Below, piece by piece: positions 41,690-54,693 of a stretch of DNA of 64,000 bases; the first letter of the stretch is position 1; every line of letters begins with the position of its first letter. The position numbers were made by a program, and so were the translations under genes. The notes beneath the pieces were generated by a model. It worked only from the letters and a program-made list of their open reading frames with translations, ran no database searches and was not told where the DNA came from. Source of the DNA: Litoditis marina (Eukaryota; Nematoda; Chromadorea; Rhabditida; Rhabditidae); assembly GCA_964036275.1 (NCBI GenBank), contig OZ038435.1, forward strand, positions 29,059,521 through 29,123,520, written 5' to 3'.

Positions 41690-43230
41690 CTAGTGAGGAG
41701 AATTCTATGCAAATACTCTACATTCTCTCCACTTCTCTTCTCAGATTCTTCACCAATATTCCCAAATTGTGAGTAAAGAGTGATCATTTAGAGAAATCCC
41801 AAATGGACCGAATTTGAGCTGTAGTTTGGTATCACAGTGCTCATAGCATGAAATGCACGGGAGTCGGAGTTTGGAACTGGAGCAGTTTGGAAGGAATGAC
41901 ATTAGTAGACGTGACTAGACCGAGCAAATTTGTGAAATTGTTTGGCTCGAAATAGTATCTTTTTTGCAAAAATATGTCTTGAAAAGTTCTATGATGTGTC
42001 AGATGAACGTCGAGTTGACATGATCAACGAACTTCGAACAAATTGAAAATTAAGCAAACATATTACCATACTATTTTCAGATGTTGGATACGATTTACTC
42101 AAACATACTTATAAAAAAGGGACAGTTACTGTACATAGCTCTAAAATTACGAAACGAGAAATTAAGAGATAGAATAGGCTGTTCTGAGCTGATCAAAAGA
42201 AACCATGGAAAATCAAAATCGACAAACGTCTATAAGGGTTGTCATGTTGGAGCAAACATCGTTTTTGCTATCAATGGACAACAGAGGTCAACACAATAAC
42301 AAACAACCGAAGTGAATGAGACTTTCGAAACTTCACATTTAAAAAAATTAAGGGTAAAAGAGCCGATCAAATCTGACTTGTAGTTTGATCCGAACATCAC
42401 AGGATTGTTCAAATTTCGACTAAAAAAGAGTGGAGAAAGACTACATACAATGTGAGATTTCATAAGAGCAAACCTTATAAGGTTTCAAATTGTTCCAAAT
42501 ATCTTAAAAAAACCATTTGTTACTCAAATTTTCCACGTAAAATGTGTGAAACACATAGAATAGTCGAACGTACAACAGTGACTTATATACATAGGGTGGA
42601 TGGTGAGAAAATTTCAGATGAAGCTCGCATAGATGCTCTGAATCTGAACTATGACTGAAAAACATCGACAGCAGAAGAACACAAAATGTACAGTTGTGGC
42701 CACCCACCCCTGTGGACTCCTATGTGGTTTTCAACCTTCCACATTACTATTTCAATTTTGCAACTTTGTTATTGTAACGGTTAGTTAATCTTTTCCGGTT
42801 CCTATTTGAAAATTGACATGCAAATCCGATTATAGGGAAATACCTCTTAAGTGAAAAACAGGCGAAATATTGATTTTATAAAATGGTGAGTTTTGGCAGG
42901 ATATATAATTTTGCCTTGACGATCAGGTAGATATGCCAAGAGAAAGTGCCATTGCAGGGCGAAGAACTGGTTTCCAGGTCATATATCACTAGAAAACGAC
43001 AGAAAAGCCGAACTAGACGTTTCAGTTCCACTTCTTTTTTCATATTGATACAATTGTAGTTCGATCTCTCGAACACATCAGAATTTAACTCGCAACGCAC
43101 ACCGAAATGAAACTACACAGAAAAGGAAAAAAAAACAGAATTGCCATAACAGTTTACGTGCTGGCCAACCTATGTGAGCTCACTGCATTTCCAGCTGAAC
43201 ACTTTTTTTAATATTCAAAATGGCATTCCC
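41690..43230. other. intergenic region upstream of PLA2-like gene A
   Basis: AT-rich with short unsupported open frames on both strands (60-80 codons). No repeat or motif recognised until the inverted repeat begins near 43250. Confidence 0.4.
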
Positions 43231-43249
43231 ACAGCATCAATAAGGGAGA

Positions 43250-44906
43250 TAACCAAATCGCGCGCAGCGCGAAGCGCTGTGCGAGATTTGTCTTTGGTCC
43301 GGCTAATGCGCGCTTTCATTTTTTTAGTTCACTCTCAAAAAGGTCCAATTGTGCAAATCAAAACTTTTTATGATTTGCTGATTTTCTATGGCACATTTAC
43401 AAGCTATATTCAAAATGTGAACGAAATTGATTAAGTTTGAGCCGAGTTATGACGATATGCGCTTCATGCAGACCGCCAACTTCCGCCGTGTATCTGTCTG
43501 TCTGTCTGTGTTGGTGCGCACTCCTGGGAAATTTTTATGTGTGAACCGATTTGACTGAAAATTTGGGACACGATAGATATCCCACTCAAACCTTGGGGGC
43601 GCAAACTTTTTTTCGAAAAAAATCATTTTTCATTAAGTTATAGGTCTTTGAAAATGTCTCTGCGTCTCTTCATTTCGTGCACTCTCTCGCCCTCTCTGTC
43701 GCGGTAAATCAAATTGCGTTATAACTCAGCTCAGTCCTAACCAATTCAAGTAAAATTTGGAGTATGATACCACTACATGAACTGACATTGATTCAGATGT
43801 AAGTCTTCTACTGATGACGTCATCGAGGATTCTGGAGCTCGGATGACGTCATAATCGAAAAGTGCAAAGTTGATGTCACATATATTTTCAAATGATGTTT
43901 ATATCTTAGGAAGGGTCAATTAACGGTGAAACTCAATCTAAGAGTGACGTATTCTGGGATTCTGGAGACCAGATGACGTCATTTTTGAAAAGTGCAAAGT
44001 TGACGTCACATATTATTTCAAATGCTGAAAATATCTCAAAAATGGTATATTAACGATGAAACTTTATCTAAATATGACTTATTCTGGAATTCAGAAGACC
44101 AGATGACGTCAACTTTTGAAAAAATTGACGTGAAATATGTTTTCGAATGCTGAAAGTTTCTTAAAAATGGTCAATTCACGATGAAACTTCATTCAAACAT
44201 GACGTATTCTGGGAATCTGAAGGGTAGATATAGTAAGTTTCCAGAACTGCAATGTTGACGTCATATTTTTTCGAATGATGGTAATACTTGACAAGTCATT
44301 CATTAAGAAAACAATTTTATCTGCACCGTACAGATCAAACCACATACCTACGGCATGTGTACAAAAAGAGAAAAATTCATGAAAAAGTGGGGGCCCAACG
44401 ACTGTGAGATTTGTCTTCTGCTGTGCGCCGCTTAGACAGCTACTCTCAAATGGAGCAGCTACTGCTACAAAAACCGGAAAATACTTATATACTCAAGTAT
44501 AACTGTTCATTACGAACATACAAAAGTCGTAAAATATTTTTTCAAACCTGTAAACTATAATATACAAATCACAGATGTTAACTCAACGTAGTCAACTATA
44601 GAGATTCTGGTTTTGTACACAATGATTTGCAGTTTTGGTCCTTACTTGTTACTCTTGGTGCTATAACACTTGCCATATTATTCAACAGTTGTTCTCTCTT
44701 TTACAGCTGTGACTTGTAGATTCTAGTTTACAGGTTTGAAAAAATATTTTACGACTTTTGTATGTTCGTAATGAACAGTTATACTTGAGTATATAAGTAT
44801 TTTCCGGTTTTTGTAGCAGTAGCTGCTCCATTTGAGAGTAGCTGTCTAAGCGGCGCACAGCAGAAGACAAATCTCACAGTCGTTGGGCCCCCACTTTTTC
44901 ATGAAT
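43250..44906 (+). repeat. CRE-bearing long repeat, copy 1, with terminal foldback
   Basis: Starts with GCGCGCAGCGCGAAGCGC (43257-43275), continues through a TCTGTCTGTCTG run and a tandem block of about 130-bp units containing GATGACGTCAT-type palindromes (six exact TGACGTCA between 43815 and 44263), and ends in a large hairpin at 44369-44906. The whole unit recurs inverted at 61985-63690. Confidence 0.85.
44369..44906. repeat. 200-bp-arm inverted repeat (hairpin)
   Basis: The left arm (44369-44575) begins TTCATGAAAAAGTGGGGGCC and the right arm (about 44700-44906) is its reverse complement, separated by about 125 bp. Arms are nearly identical, including GGAGCAGCTACTGCTAC. Confidence 0.9.
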
Positions 44907-44940
44907 TATCGCTATAGTTTGGTATCAGAACACTCCGTAA

Positions 44941-46015
44941 TGGCCGTATGCACCAATATTTTTGGGAACGTTCCCATGGGAACGTGAAATAGCGTTCCCA
45001 AATGGGAACGTTCCCAGTGGGAACGCTTCCCGCCACTTTGTTATGCACGAAGCGATGGGAACGTTGAACGTTCCCATTGTTTTGGGAACGATTTGTTGGC
45101 GCATTTCTCGTGTATGATGGCGCGAAACAGAAATGTTCAAGAATTTGAAATTCCATATGAAGTATTTTTGTTATTTACTCGGGATATGAAGATATTCAGT
45201 GTCAAATTTTCGTTAGAAAATATGTTTTATGGAAAGTTTGAGTTTTAAACCAAAAATTAAGGGTGGATGACTGATAATATAATTAATTTCCTAGCAAGAT
45301 ACGATTATCGACGTTCGTTCTTCAATACTTTGGTTTTAAGCGATTTTGACAATCGACTCCAAACTATACCCTTTTTCATTACCATTTTTTTCTAACATTT
45401 TCTCTAATTAACTATAATTTGTGAACTCTCTCTATTTCAATAAACTCACAAACTTTAGTAGTACACTGCTCTTCTAAACTATGTGGAATAAAACAACACG
45501 CATTGTCTTCAACTAAGAATTAGGAAATGAAAGGGTGATGGGAGATTGTTATGAATTGCCAGTCAATTTAATGTGCCCTCACCATACATTCATTTTACCC
45601 ACATCATTGGGGGCAAGTCAAGCTACCACTGGGGGGAATAAGAAGAAAGGTAAATCTAACATTTGAGGGGCTAAAGTACAAACTTCACAAAAGTACAATT
45701 GTTGTGAAATTAAAGCTATAATCAGTCAATGAGGTATGTGTTATTGTTCTTAGAATGAAAATTTGCGTGATGAAAAGCCTAAAAAGGGAGAAAAACGTAA
45801 ATTATTATCTTTGGGGAGCCGAAAATTGGATCGTTCCCCACCTCTACCCTTGGGAACGATAATCGTTCCCAGTGGGAACGAAAATGGCTTGGGAACGTTC
45901 CCAAAATATTGGTGCATACGGATTTTGGGGAATGTTCCCACTGGGAGCGATTTTGCGCTCCCGGGAACGAAAAAACGCTCCCGGGAGCGCAAAAAAATAT
46001 TGGTGCATACGGCCA
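44941..46015. mobile_element. TIR element with GGGAACGTTCCC motifs
   Basis: Terminal inverted repeats TGGCCGTATGCACCAATATT at both ends. Next to each end are palindromes built from GGGAACGTTCCC (44964-44975, 45004-45015, 45891-45902), with related GGGAGCGC forms on the right. The middle is AT-rich and has no transposase. About 1.07 kb, so a non-autonomous element. The ends resemble those of the small MITE at 49020-49146. Confidence 0.85.
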
Positions 46016-46501
46016 CTAAGATTCGCTCTTTCAAAAATAAGCCTGTACGGGTGTAGGTTGTATACGGATATCTTGCTCTATCCCGCTGTGTTTGTAGTTC
46101 AGCCCCAAGATTTTGCAGTCGAAATTTAAACAATTCTGCTGTGTGTGCAGATCAAACTATAAGTCAGATTTTTTGAACTCTCGGTGACACGAAACACAAT
46201 GTCGAAGACCGGAAGGTATAGACTGACACAAATGGGGAGTAAAAGTTAAATTGATAACGAAGTATCATAACAAACGTGCGATGAAACTGGCAAATCTCGA
46301 ATTGAAGAAAAGAAGTAGTGAACAAAACTTTTTGTGAAACGCGCTCCGTTGTCCTTTTTCCCGCACACAGTACTCATTCACCTCAGCTCGAGTTCAGTTG
46401 CGACATTCATGCTTCTACGTGATGTGTAAAAGTAACTACTTTCAACCGTTTTAGCTTTTCTTCCCATATCGCATTGGCCGTATTATAACATAACACATCA
46501 T

Positions 46502-46507
46502 TTTATT
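46502..46507 (-). terminator. poly(A) signal of PLA2-like gene B
   Basis: AATAAA on the minus strand, 47 nt after the predicted terminal stop at 46554. It supports 46554-46572 as the last exon. Confidence 0.6.
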
Positions 46508-46553
46508 ACAAATAATATATCTCATTGCTTCTGGAAGGATAGGCAGTTGAGAG

Positions 46554-47652
46554 CTATTTTCTACCAGCGAACCTGAAAACAGTTCATTATGATCATAACA
46601 TGTAGTGACGAATCTAAAACACTTAGTCGCTAACGGGGTTCGGTGGCCGTATTGAGTAATATCCCGACGGTCACGTCACAATTTGCGGTTTTTCAGCATA
46701 TTCTGGAAGTACATTAAATAGTCACGTGAAATTAGCATTCTAATGAGAAATCGTGCACTTTTTCATCGCACGTTTCTAAGCTGCTGTGTTTAACATGTTT
46801 CACGTGACTCTGCAATTTACTTACTGTATACACTGTTTTCCTGCTCTCGTAGCGCATGATACATGTCTTGGAAAAAAGGTGCAAAAGACGAGACACAGAA
46901 TTAACCAGTTACTGGATACTTCAACGGGTTTTGAGTTAGATCTCAATCGTGCTGAGAAGTCTCAGCAGAAATGATGTTGACTATATCTCACCCAGTGATT
47001 GTTTTGTATTTCAACGGCTTCTTCTCATCATCCGAGGCCTTGGCTGTAGGGGGCCGTATCGTCTAGAAATATAGTACTTTCTCATCATTCATTCATTATG
47101 GCATGAAAACTTCCACGAGATTGTCGCGTGTACGAGTTTTTGAATAGTTTTAGGAACCAAATATCTTTCACTTTGTTGGGTTTGTATCAATTCAACGTTT
47201 CAGGCGACAGTCGGTTGATTAATCGGTAGCAGGCGAGGGATATGTACTGGGGAAATCGACTGTATGGAATGATACTACTTCAGTGTAGTTTTATCTGTAT
47301 GCTCGGAAGCTTTCGAGTTACCAATGAAATATGGCGAGATCAAACTACAAAAACTTCGGTTCAGACTGCGTTGTACAGGCTGTACCTGAGCGAAGTATCG
47401 TCACTCTCCACACTGAATGGGAGTAAAACAACATCTGTATACGTAGTTGGGTAACTGTTGTCAGAATGACTTAATAATGCTACCAAATTGAGTTTGATCA
47501 TTGAACAAATCGGAAATGTGACAAAAATATTTTTTCCTTGTTTCATATTATGCTCCATTTCTTTGCTTCACTCTTTCTATCTCTTGCCCCTCTCTTTCTC
47601 ACTACCTCTCTCGGTCTCTCTCTCTTTCTTTTTCTCTCTCTCTATATCTCTA

Positions 47653-47705
<53 letters not shown>

Positions 47706-48573
47706 CCTTTCTCTCTGTCTCTCTGTCCAACAACTCACCTCCTCCTCGTACGGGTTCGTCTCGTTGCCGGAGGCTCTATACGGACCAGCCCCAAATAATC
47801 TAACCATCCTACAGAAAATGGGAGCCACACCTCTATTGCACTGCTCAGATGGCTCTGTTTCTACCTGTAATCTTTAATATGAGTCGAACATTTTCGTAAA
47901 ATTATACTTTCTGTCAAAAATCGCAATCCTAATTGGAGTTTCGAACAAAACCTTTTCGTATACAATCTTCAATTTTTGTTAGATATTACCAAATTTAAAG
48001 GAGGCAGAATTGAATTTTCAAATGAGAGTAAACACTGGGATAACTCGTTGTTGTTCAGTTCAGCAAACTTTCTAGCGTTTAATTATATTATAATAGCTCG
48101 ATATTCCATAACAACGCTGTAGTCAACTACCAGCGAGTGCTAACCACCATAGATTCCGACTCGAAGTTCAAATGGAATACTTAAAAAGCGTTTTTTGTTT
48201 ATTCTAGATTCCGCACCCACCTCGAGACAGTTGCAGAAATTATCATCACAGAATTTCTGTCCCAACTGGTCTTCGTAACACGAGTCGTGCACAAAACAAC
48301 AGCCGTTTACTCCAGCTACAAGTACACTGATTTAATCGCACGTCCTCCATTCATGTTGAGAGCAAAGTAAATGTGAAAAGTATTGTGAAACGTAAACATT
48401 CCTAAATCTGCACACTATTTATGCACGATTTTATGGAACTTAACTCCCTGGAACGAGGCTGAACAAGAACTTACCTCTCAGCTCAGTAGGACAGTTGTTA
48501 CTCACTCGCAGCTGGCTTACAACTTTGGATAAAAAATTTGCACCACAATGCCAACCGGATGGAACCGCACCAC
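46554..48573 (-). CDS. secreted phospholipase A2-like protein (paralogue B), 5 exons seen
   Basis: Exons 48475-48573, 48221-48315, 47739-47864, 46992-47062, 46554-46572. The first exon with the signal peptide is not adjacent; the best candidate is 58817-58892, which has the matching phase. Protein: WHCGANF, then the PLA2 active-site motif CCFVHDSCYEDQ, FCDDNFCNCL, then the Cys-pair exon (EQCNRGVAPIFCRMVRLFG) and a C-terminus ending YKTITGFAGRK. If the last intron is retained, the reading stops at 46988 after KTITG. Exon 2 and 3 lengths (99, 95 nt) match paralogue A. A pyrimidine-rich (CT)n tract lies just beside the exon 4 donor. Secreted enzyme or PLA2-fold protein; partner and substrate unknown. 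Confidence 0.78.
46713..46830. repeat. MITE with TCACGTGAAA ends (copy 2)
   Basis: Same order of blocks as 16525-16655: TCACGTGAAATTA, ATCGTGCACTTT, CGCACGTTTCT, TGTGTTTAACATGTTTCACG. It lies in the last intron of PLA2-like gene B. Confidence 0.7.
47587..47703. repeat. pyrimidine-rich (TC)n tract in PLA2-like gene B intron
   Basis: A CT-rich stretch ending in an uninterrupted (TC)n array of about 45 bp at 47658-47703. On the sense (minus) strand it is a GA-rich tract starting about 35 nt downstream of the exon 4 donor. Confidence 0.9.
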
Positions 48574-49014
48574 CTGAAGATAACTCCACAGAACAATAAG
48601 TGATGGAAAATTCTCCTTGATACGTTCACAGGTTTACATATGGATAGAGAATGACAAAATGCTAGTTGTGCTTTCTTCTTGGAGCCCTTTCGTTTGGAAC
48701 ACACAGAAATCAAACTACAAAGATATCAGACCTTCGACTTCGCTGGGATAGAAGTTTCTTGAAATAGTGCTGGGTTGGATGAAAGGGCCGAGATGTTCTA
48801 GCATACTTTCTGTAAGGAGAAATACAGCTTGGGTGACGATAGATTGAGCTAAAAAGAGATTATGGTCTCTTTTGATTTTTAGTTAGAAAAATACAATGTA
48901 TCACATTCTTTTTGATTCTCACTCTTATTGACACAGGGTAGTTTGTCTAAAATCTAGAAGGTGGGGTTAGGAATGTTGGTTGTGCAGAACTTTGAATCGA
49001 ATCAAATCTGGCCA
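48574..49014. other. upstream part of PLA2-like gene B, no signal exon found
   Basis: No hydrophobic leader exon is seen within 400 bp. About 48778-48812 is a single end of the 19587-19753 MITE family. Confidence 0.4.
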
Positions 49015-49019
49015 TCTGA

Positions 49020-49146
49020 GGCCGTATGCATGAAACATCCCGGGCCGGCTAGGGATGCTATTACGGGCTCGATTCGGCTATTTCCCAACCGGTTGAGGTA
49101 AGGGACCACATCTCAACCCGGCGCGGGATATTTCATGCATACGGCC
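49020..49146. mobile_element. 127-bp MITE with 5-bp target duplication
   Basis: Terminal inverted repeats GGCCGTATGCATGAAA; flanking direct repeats TCTGA at 49015-49019 and 49147-49151. The interior also contains inverted CGGG/CCCG blocks. The target duplication makes the insertion boundaries exact. Confidence 0.88.
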
Positions 49147-49151
49147 TCTGA

Positions 49152-52100
49152 ATGGTTGACCTCTGTGTTCTAAACGGTGATGATATCTGTTTCCGTTCAC
49201 GGGCCCCAATCAGGAAAAGCTGAGAACCGGGTGAGATTTTGATCAATTGTCTGGCGGCGTAGCAATCCCCCCGAAACCGATCAGCTAGCTCATATCACCT
49301 CTCATCGAGGTACCTCACCGAACTCTATCAACTTTCTCCTATCCTAAACCATTAGTATCGATTGTGGGTGCTGGAACTTCTCATGGAGCGTACTTTCTGC
49401 CCATGACCTCAAAGAATTGATATAATGTCGATTTCAAGCGAGAGTGCGCATAGAGAGTGCATTAAAACCAGGGAAAGGGTGCCGCCCAGGGCATGCCGAG
49501 AATATGCCCATGGCACATCTGCCCAACTATGACGGGCGATGCCTAGTCAATGCCTGGACAGATTTGCCATGGGCATGCCCAGACGATGAAAATCAGTTCT
49601 GGGGACCCTTAATAGGTTTTCTTTATTAAAATCCCATTCAATCATATTTTAACTCGATAAGGCGCATTATTCAACATAATTTTTTTTAGATATTCTCGAA
49701 AAAACTTTTTATTACTTAAGTAACAACAACAACAAACAACAGTAACAGCAAAATAAACAAAGAATAACCAGCATAAAAAACAATGCAAATACCTGACAAA
49801 GGTGGCAGAAAAACATAACTTAACAGAGAAAAATAGCTACAAACACGTTTTACAAGTTAAATCTAAATGCAATATATATAAGGTAAATCGAAGAGGGAAA
49901 GTACTAATTACATGTTGGATACTTATGAATGTGATAAAGTATTATCAGAATTGAGTCTTTCACTTTTCACAGATTTACTATAGTGGCCAAAACTAAGTAA
50001 CTGGTCAGAAGAATAATAATAAGAATGAGCTATTCTTCTTCAAAACAAGAAACATATAATATTTTTAGTGAAAAGATCTCCAAAGAAGACGCTTATTGCC
50101 CAACTATGGGATCAAGGGTTAAAACCAAACTTTTAATGATACAACAGTTGGCCGAAATATAATGTTTTCTTAAAACTTTTCCTTACAAAGGAGAACTTTC
50201 CAAGAGCACGAATGAGAAACAGACACAATAGATATAGAATATATAGCCTTACCCTAACCTCAGTTATTATTGCGTCACATTCAGTTTTAGTGAGAAGCTA
50301 CATGGGGGTTCCTTAGCAAAATGTCCCAATTATAATAAAACAGCTATAATTAACAATAACCAAGTATCTTTCTTCTTACTATAACCTCCTTCCCCATCTC
50401 GCCGCTTTACGTTAAGAATTTCGAAATGTGTGTTTTCCCATTCCATTAGATGTTTTTGATTGTATGATTTCGTAAAAGGACGAGATAGATTTGGCACAAT
50501 AGAAGACAACGATACCGCAAATGCAATCCTCATCGAGTACTCAGGAAGAAATTGTCGTCGTATAATCCATTATACATTCTTTGTACAAATCGAACGGCCA
50601 TCGACGATACTTCGCCTTGATGCAAGATTGTACATCTGTAAATATCGATATGAAACAAGAACACAAAAAACTGAACTCAATGAGTATCTTGCACACCCTT
50701 ATTCTTCTATACAAGCTTCGTGTTGTAAGTGTTGCAGTCCACAAGTTTTAGAACCGAGATAACCGGTCCATTAACAACAAGACGCAAAAAAACGGGCTAT
50801 CTTTCCTATCTGGTATCTGGAGAACATTCGTCAAATTTGGAAGCAAAACCATGAGAATTCACGCAAGTGAATCGACAAACGGGTAACTATGTGGTAGAAT
50901 AGTCACAGTACATTGTGTGAAAATGTATCCTGCGACCTGTACTGGTTTACTAGTTTACCATCAGTTATCACTCACATCACACTAATAGCTCCCAAACATA
51001 GAAGTCAAAATACTGTAGATTGTAGTTAGGGGAACAATGTAGAACCGCCCTCACCCAAACCCCCCCCCCCCCGAGTCACTATCTCCACCTAACTGAAACA
51101 TACCAATAATCAATAAAAAATCTGACACATAGACTAGTTAGAGAGCGCAAGTAACCATCGGTAGTCAACAAGTAGCAAATAAAAGCCTACCTCCTATAAA
51201 ATCCGTCGACCAATGTACACGAGGATGAGGTACATTCTAACAGTAGCACTAGAGCTACAAACGACCATGAAGCAGCTTCATTTGCACACTGGCAATATGA
51301 CCTAGAAACATGATGATTCTCATTCTCACAGCCTCATTGATAGTCCATCTCACATTTTGATCACTCATTCACTTGCTAAACAAACCTAATAGAAACCATA
51401 ACCAAAAAAACATCCTAGAACCTAGACTGAAACGTGTTTATGAACCATTCAAGTTGTTGATACTGGGCTCACCGATATCTAAGCTGTCAATACACCCGAC
51501 AAGGTACAAATACCGGAAATGTATACGAAAACCAGCAAGATCGGTCATCTGTTACGCACTCAGCTAACCAGTTCCTGTTCCTTACAACTTACAAGTAAGT
51601 TGAAAGTTACAGTTAGTTACACTGAGCACATATTTTTTATAATAACGGACTACCGCTCACTTTCAGTTAGATGAGAAGGCTATTCCCCAAGACACCGGCT
51701 TTGTCTTTTTAGTTGGACCAAATAAACACCTAATGGTACAGAAGTTCTAACTCAGAGACGCCTCACGTCGAGCAACCGAACTGTCTTTACACATGCAACC
51801 CGGTTGCATTTTGGTTGCATGCAACCCGGTTGTTTGTGTAATTGGCCTCACAAGTGAACACCTGAGAACTCATTTGACCAGACCATACATAACGCAACCA
51901 CTATTGTATTTGTGTACACATACGGGGTACTAAACATGATCAAATGAGAACCACTCAACATCTAAACTATAATGAAAACAATAAATTAACGCAATAGTAA
52001 TAAGGTTTCAGATAGAAGAGCATAGGTAATAGAAAAATTCTCCCTCTACAGAAAAGTAAATAGTTAAAGGTTCCCTTAGGCCTGAGGTGATTACCCAATG

Positions 52101-52519
52101 AACTCAGAACATTTAAAAAAGTTATAAGTCACTTGTGCGCTTCTGCCCCAGTTATAGGAAAAAATAAAGATCTCCCGATCAAATAACTGATCGCGTCTGT
52201 GGCCCCAATTGAAAGTAGCATTGATAATTGATGTTTAGAAAAAACAATAGTCTGAGATCAAAGTGAACGCACCATACTTATGCTTTCCTCTAACATATTT
52301 GCCGCCAGCACCGAGCATCAGCCACCAGCCATACCGATATCACGAAGAATTGCGGATATCTGGAACAAAAATGCAGTTAACCTTAACCTTTTCAGTGGGA
52401 ACAAAATATCTCGTTGGTCTATTGGGTAAGCAGCATGTAAAAGTATCTCAAAACTACAGAAAAACATATCCACCAAACGTAGGCTAGTCTTTTAAAATTT
52501 AAATCATCCCTTTCTCTTA
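49152..52519. other. non-coding region, small repeats only
   Basis: 49490-49590 has inverted GCATGCC / GGGCATGCCC blocks similar to those at 56250-56310. 51060-51072 is a C run. 51794-51836 has CAACCCGGTTGCAT units related to the 26423-26597 MITE. No gene model was supported. If the 58.8-kb leader exon belongs to paralogue B, this is intron. Confidence 0.45.
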
Positions 52520-54693
52520 AGGCAGGGTTCATACTTTTTGCTGCCAACTCTGGCAGCAGCAGCAGCCGCTGCCAAGCATTTGGGCAGCGCTGCCGAAATG
52601 TTGTTGCTGCCGGAGTTGGCAGCATGAAATGGCGACAAGAAAGTATGAACGCATTTTGCTGCTCAGATTTTCTTTTCTCAAAAATCTCACACTTACTTAG
52701 CTACTTAGTTTTTTTTAATAATATTTTATAACCGTTTTCATTTTTTGAAAACTCCAGATGGATATATTTTTTTAAAACAATATAAAATGTGAATCCGTCG
52801 TAATTGCACCCGATGGGACTGAATTTTATGACATTCGGCAGTAGCCTGGAGATACGTTGAATTCTAGATTACAACGTTCATCTTTACTTTATGTCCCCAC
52901 TCGATATGAAGCGGAACAAGTAATTTATAGGTACTCACGCACGCGACGCGACAAAAATTAGAAAAGTCGAAATTATTATCGTAGCAGGCGGAGAAATGCT
53001 GATTTTACAACCGCAAAAGTGATTTGGGATAAATGTCCAATGCCCACTCGAAAAAGATCGATAAATTCGGGGCAAAATGTAGGGCACAGCGGGTTCTGGG
53101 CTTATGACTTATGAGATAAATGTTTTGGTGAGACCTTTTCTATTCATCGAATGACCTCCCGCTCCAGGCGAATCGAGTGGGCGACGATTCCGCTAAAACC
53201 GATTCAGCGTACAAGGTAAAAAGAGACTTTTCAGCTAACACGTTTTGAGTTACCGTTTTAAGCTTGGAATTTTCACGGTAGGAAAGTTTAGTTAATATTT
53301 TTAGTAGTTTACACGTGCACATTGGTTTTATTTTAACAGTTTCATACTTTACGTAGAAATGTTGGCAGTTTGAACCTGGACATGTGAAAGTGTTAAAGGT
53401 GGTGGGGGGCTAAAGTATCATGGTAGCCAAAACGAGTATTTTCGAACGAAACTTCCGCGGATGGGGTAATCGATCATGAGAATTACGAATATCGATACGG
53501 GGTTAAAGGTGGTGGGGGCTGACCCCCATCACCTTCAACCCCGCAACTATGTCCACTGGTAAATCTTCTGGTACGCCGGGGCCTCGCGAAATGGTGGTCG
53601 TCGAGCACCGGGCGCTAATAATACTACGATGCGCAGTTTTTAATGGAAGAGAAAAAGACGGAGAAAAGGAAAAATTTGTAAAGTTTGAATTTGCAAAAAT
53701 ATCCTCATTTTGATCAAATTTGACCCAATATGAATGAATTTGAAAGATTTATATAGTTCGTTTCACCCATCGATGGCAGTCAGCCATGCTGGCCGAGCGC
53801 ACCCTACATTGCAAGCGACTGATCTGGCAGCTTGCCAGTCTTTTCATGGCAAATAAAAATTTGAAAACTGGTTATTTTAGGATTTTTGCAACTTTTTTGT
53901 TTTCAAAAGATTACCACATGATCGGGGAGTAATTTAAACAACTTTTTGTGCGATAAAATGAGCATTGAAAAACGGCCAGAAAAGATGGTTGAATATCACT
54001 GTTTTCAGTTTGGGCCATCATGTTCAGATGGCCGGCTGCTTGTGGGCGCCGCGCCACCTATACCAGCTGAGTTCAATACTCAGCTGATGCACAATTTTGA
54101 TTAGGCTGATCGCTGTTGGAAACTTTCCAACACAATTGACTCCGCCCACTAAAATCTACGGTACCTGGCTGCTATCGATGGTTGAAACCAACTATAGTTT
54201 AGCCCCCCACCACCTTCAACATTATGTCCATGTTCGATTCCCGTGGTCGATTACCCCATATCTGATTCATTAACCAAATTCAAACTGCCAACATTTCCAC
54301 GTAAAGTATGAAACGGTTAAAAATATAACCAATGTTCAGGTGTAAACTGCTGAAATTATCAACTAAACTCTCTTACCGTGAAAAAAAACCACGAAAAAAT
54401 GTTCGAAAATGAGTAAAAACAATATTTAATGGATCATGAGGAGTTGGCTACATGTCATGCAGTTTGCTAGCGACCAAACTGCATTTGCTGCTCGAGTCGG
54501 CAGCAAATTGCTGCCGACTGCAACAAATGTCGCGTGAGTTGGCAGCAAAAAGTATGAACGCAGAGTTGGCAGCAGATTGTTGCTGCTTGCTGCCGGCAGC
54601 AAGTCTTGCAGTCGGCAGCACGATCGATAATCACACTTTGCATGTTGCTGCTGCTGCTGCCAGAGTTGGCAGCAAAAAGTATGAACCCTGCCT
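52520..54693. mobile_element. 2.2-kb TIR element with GCAGCAG-rich ends
   Basis: The ends are inverted copies beginning AGGCAGGGTTCATACTTTTT, followed by GCTGCCAACTCTGGCAGCAG. A second pair of internal inverted arms is seen at about 53270-53420 and 54180-54400 (GTTGGCAGTTTGAA / TTCAAACTGCCAAC and GTGGTGGGGG / CCCCCCACCAC). Contains ACGCGACGCGACAAAAATT at about 52942. No transposase frame was found. Confidence 0.88.
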
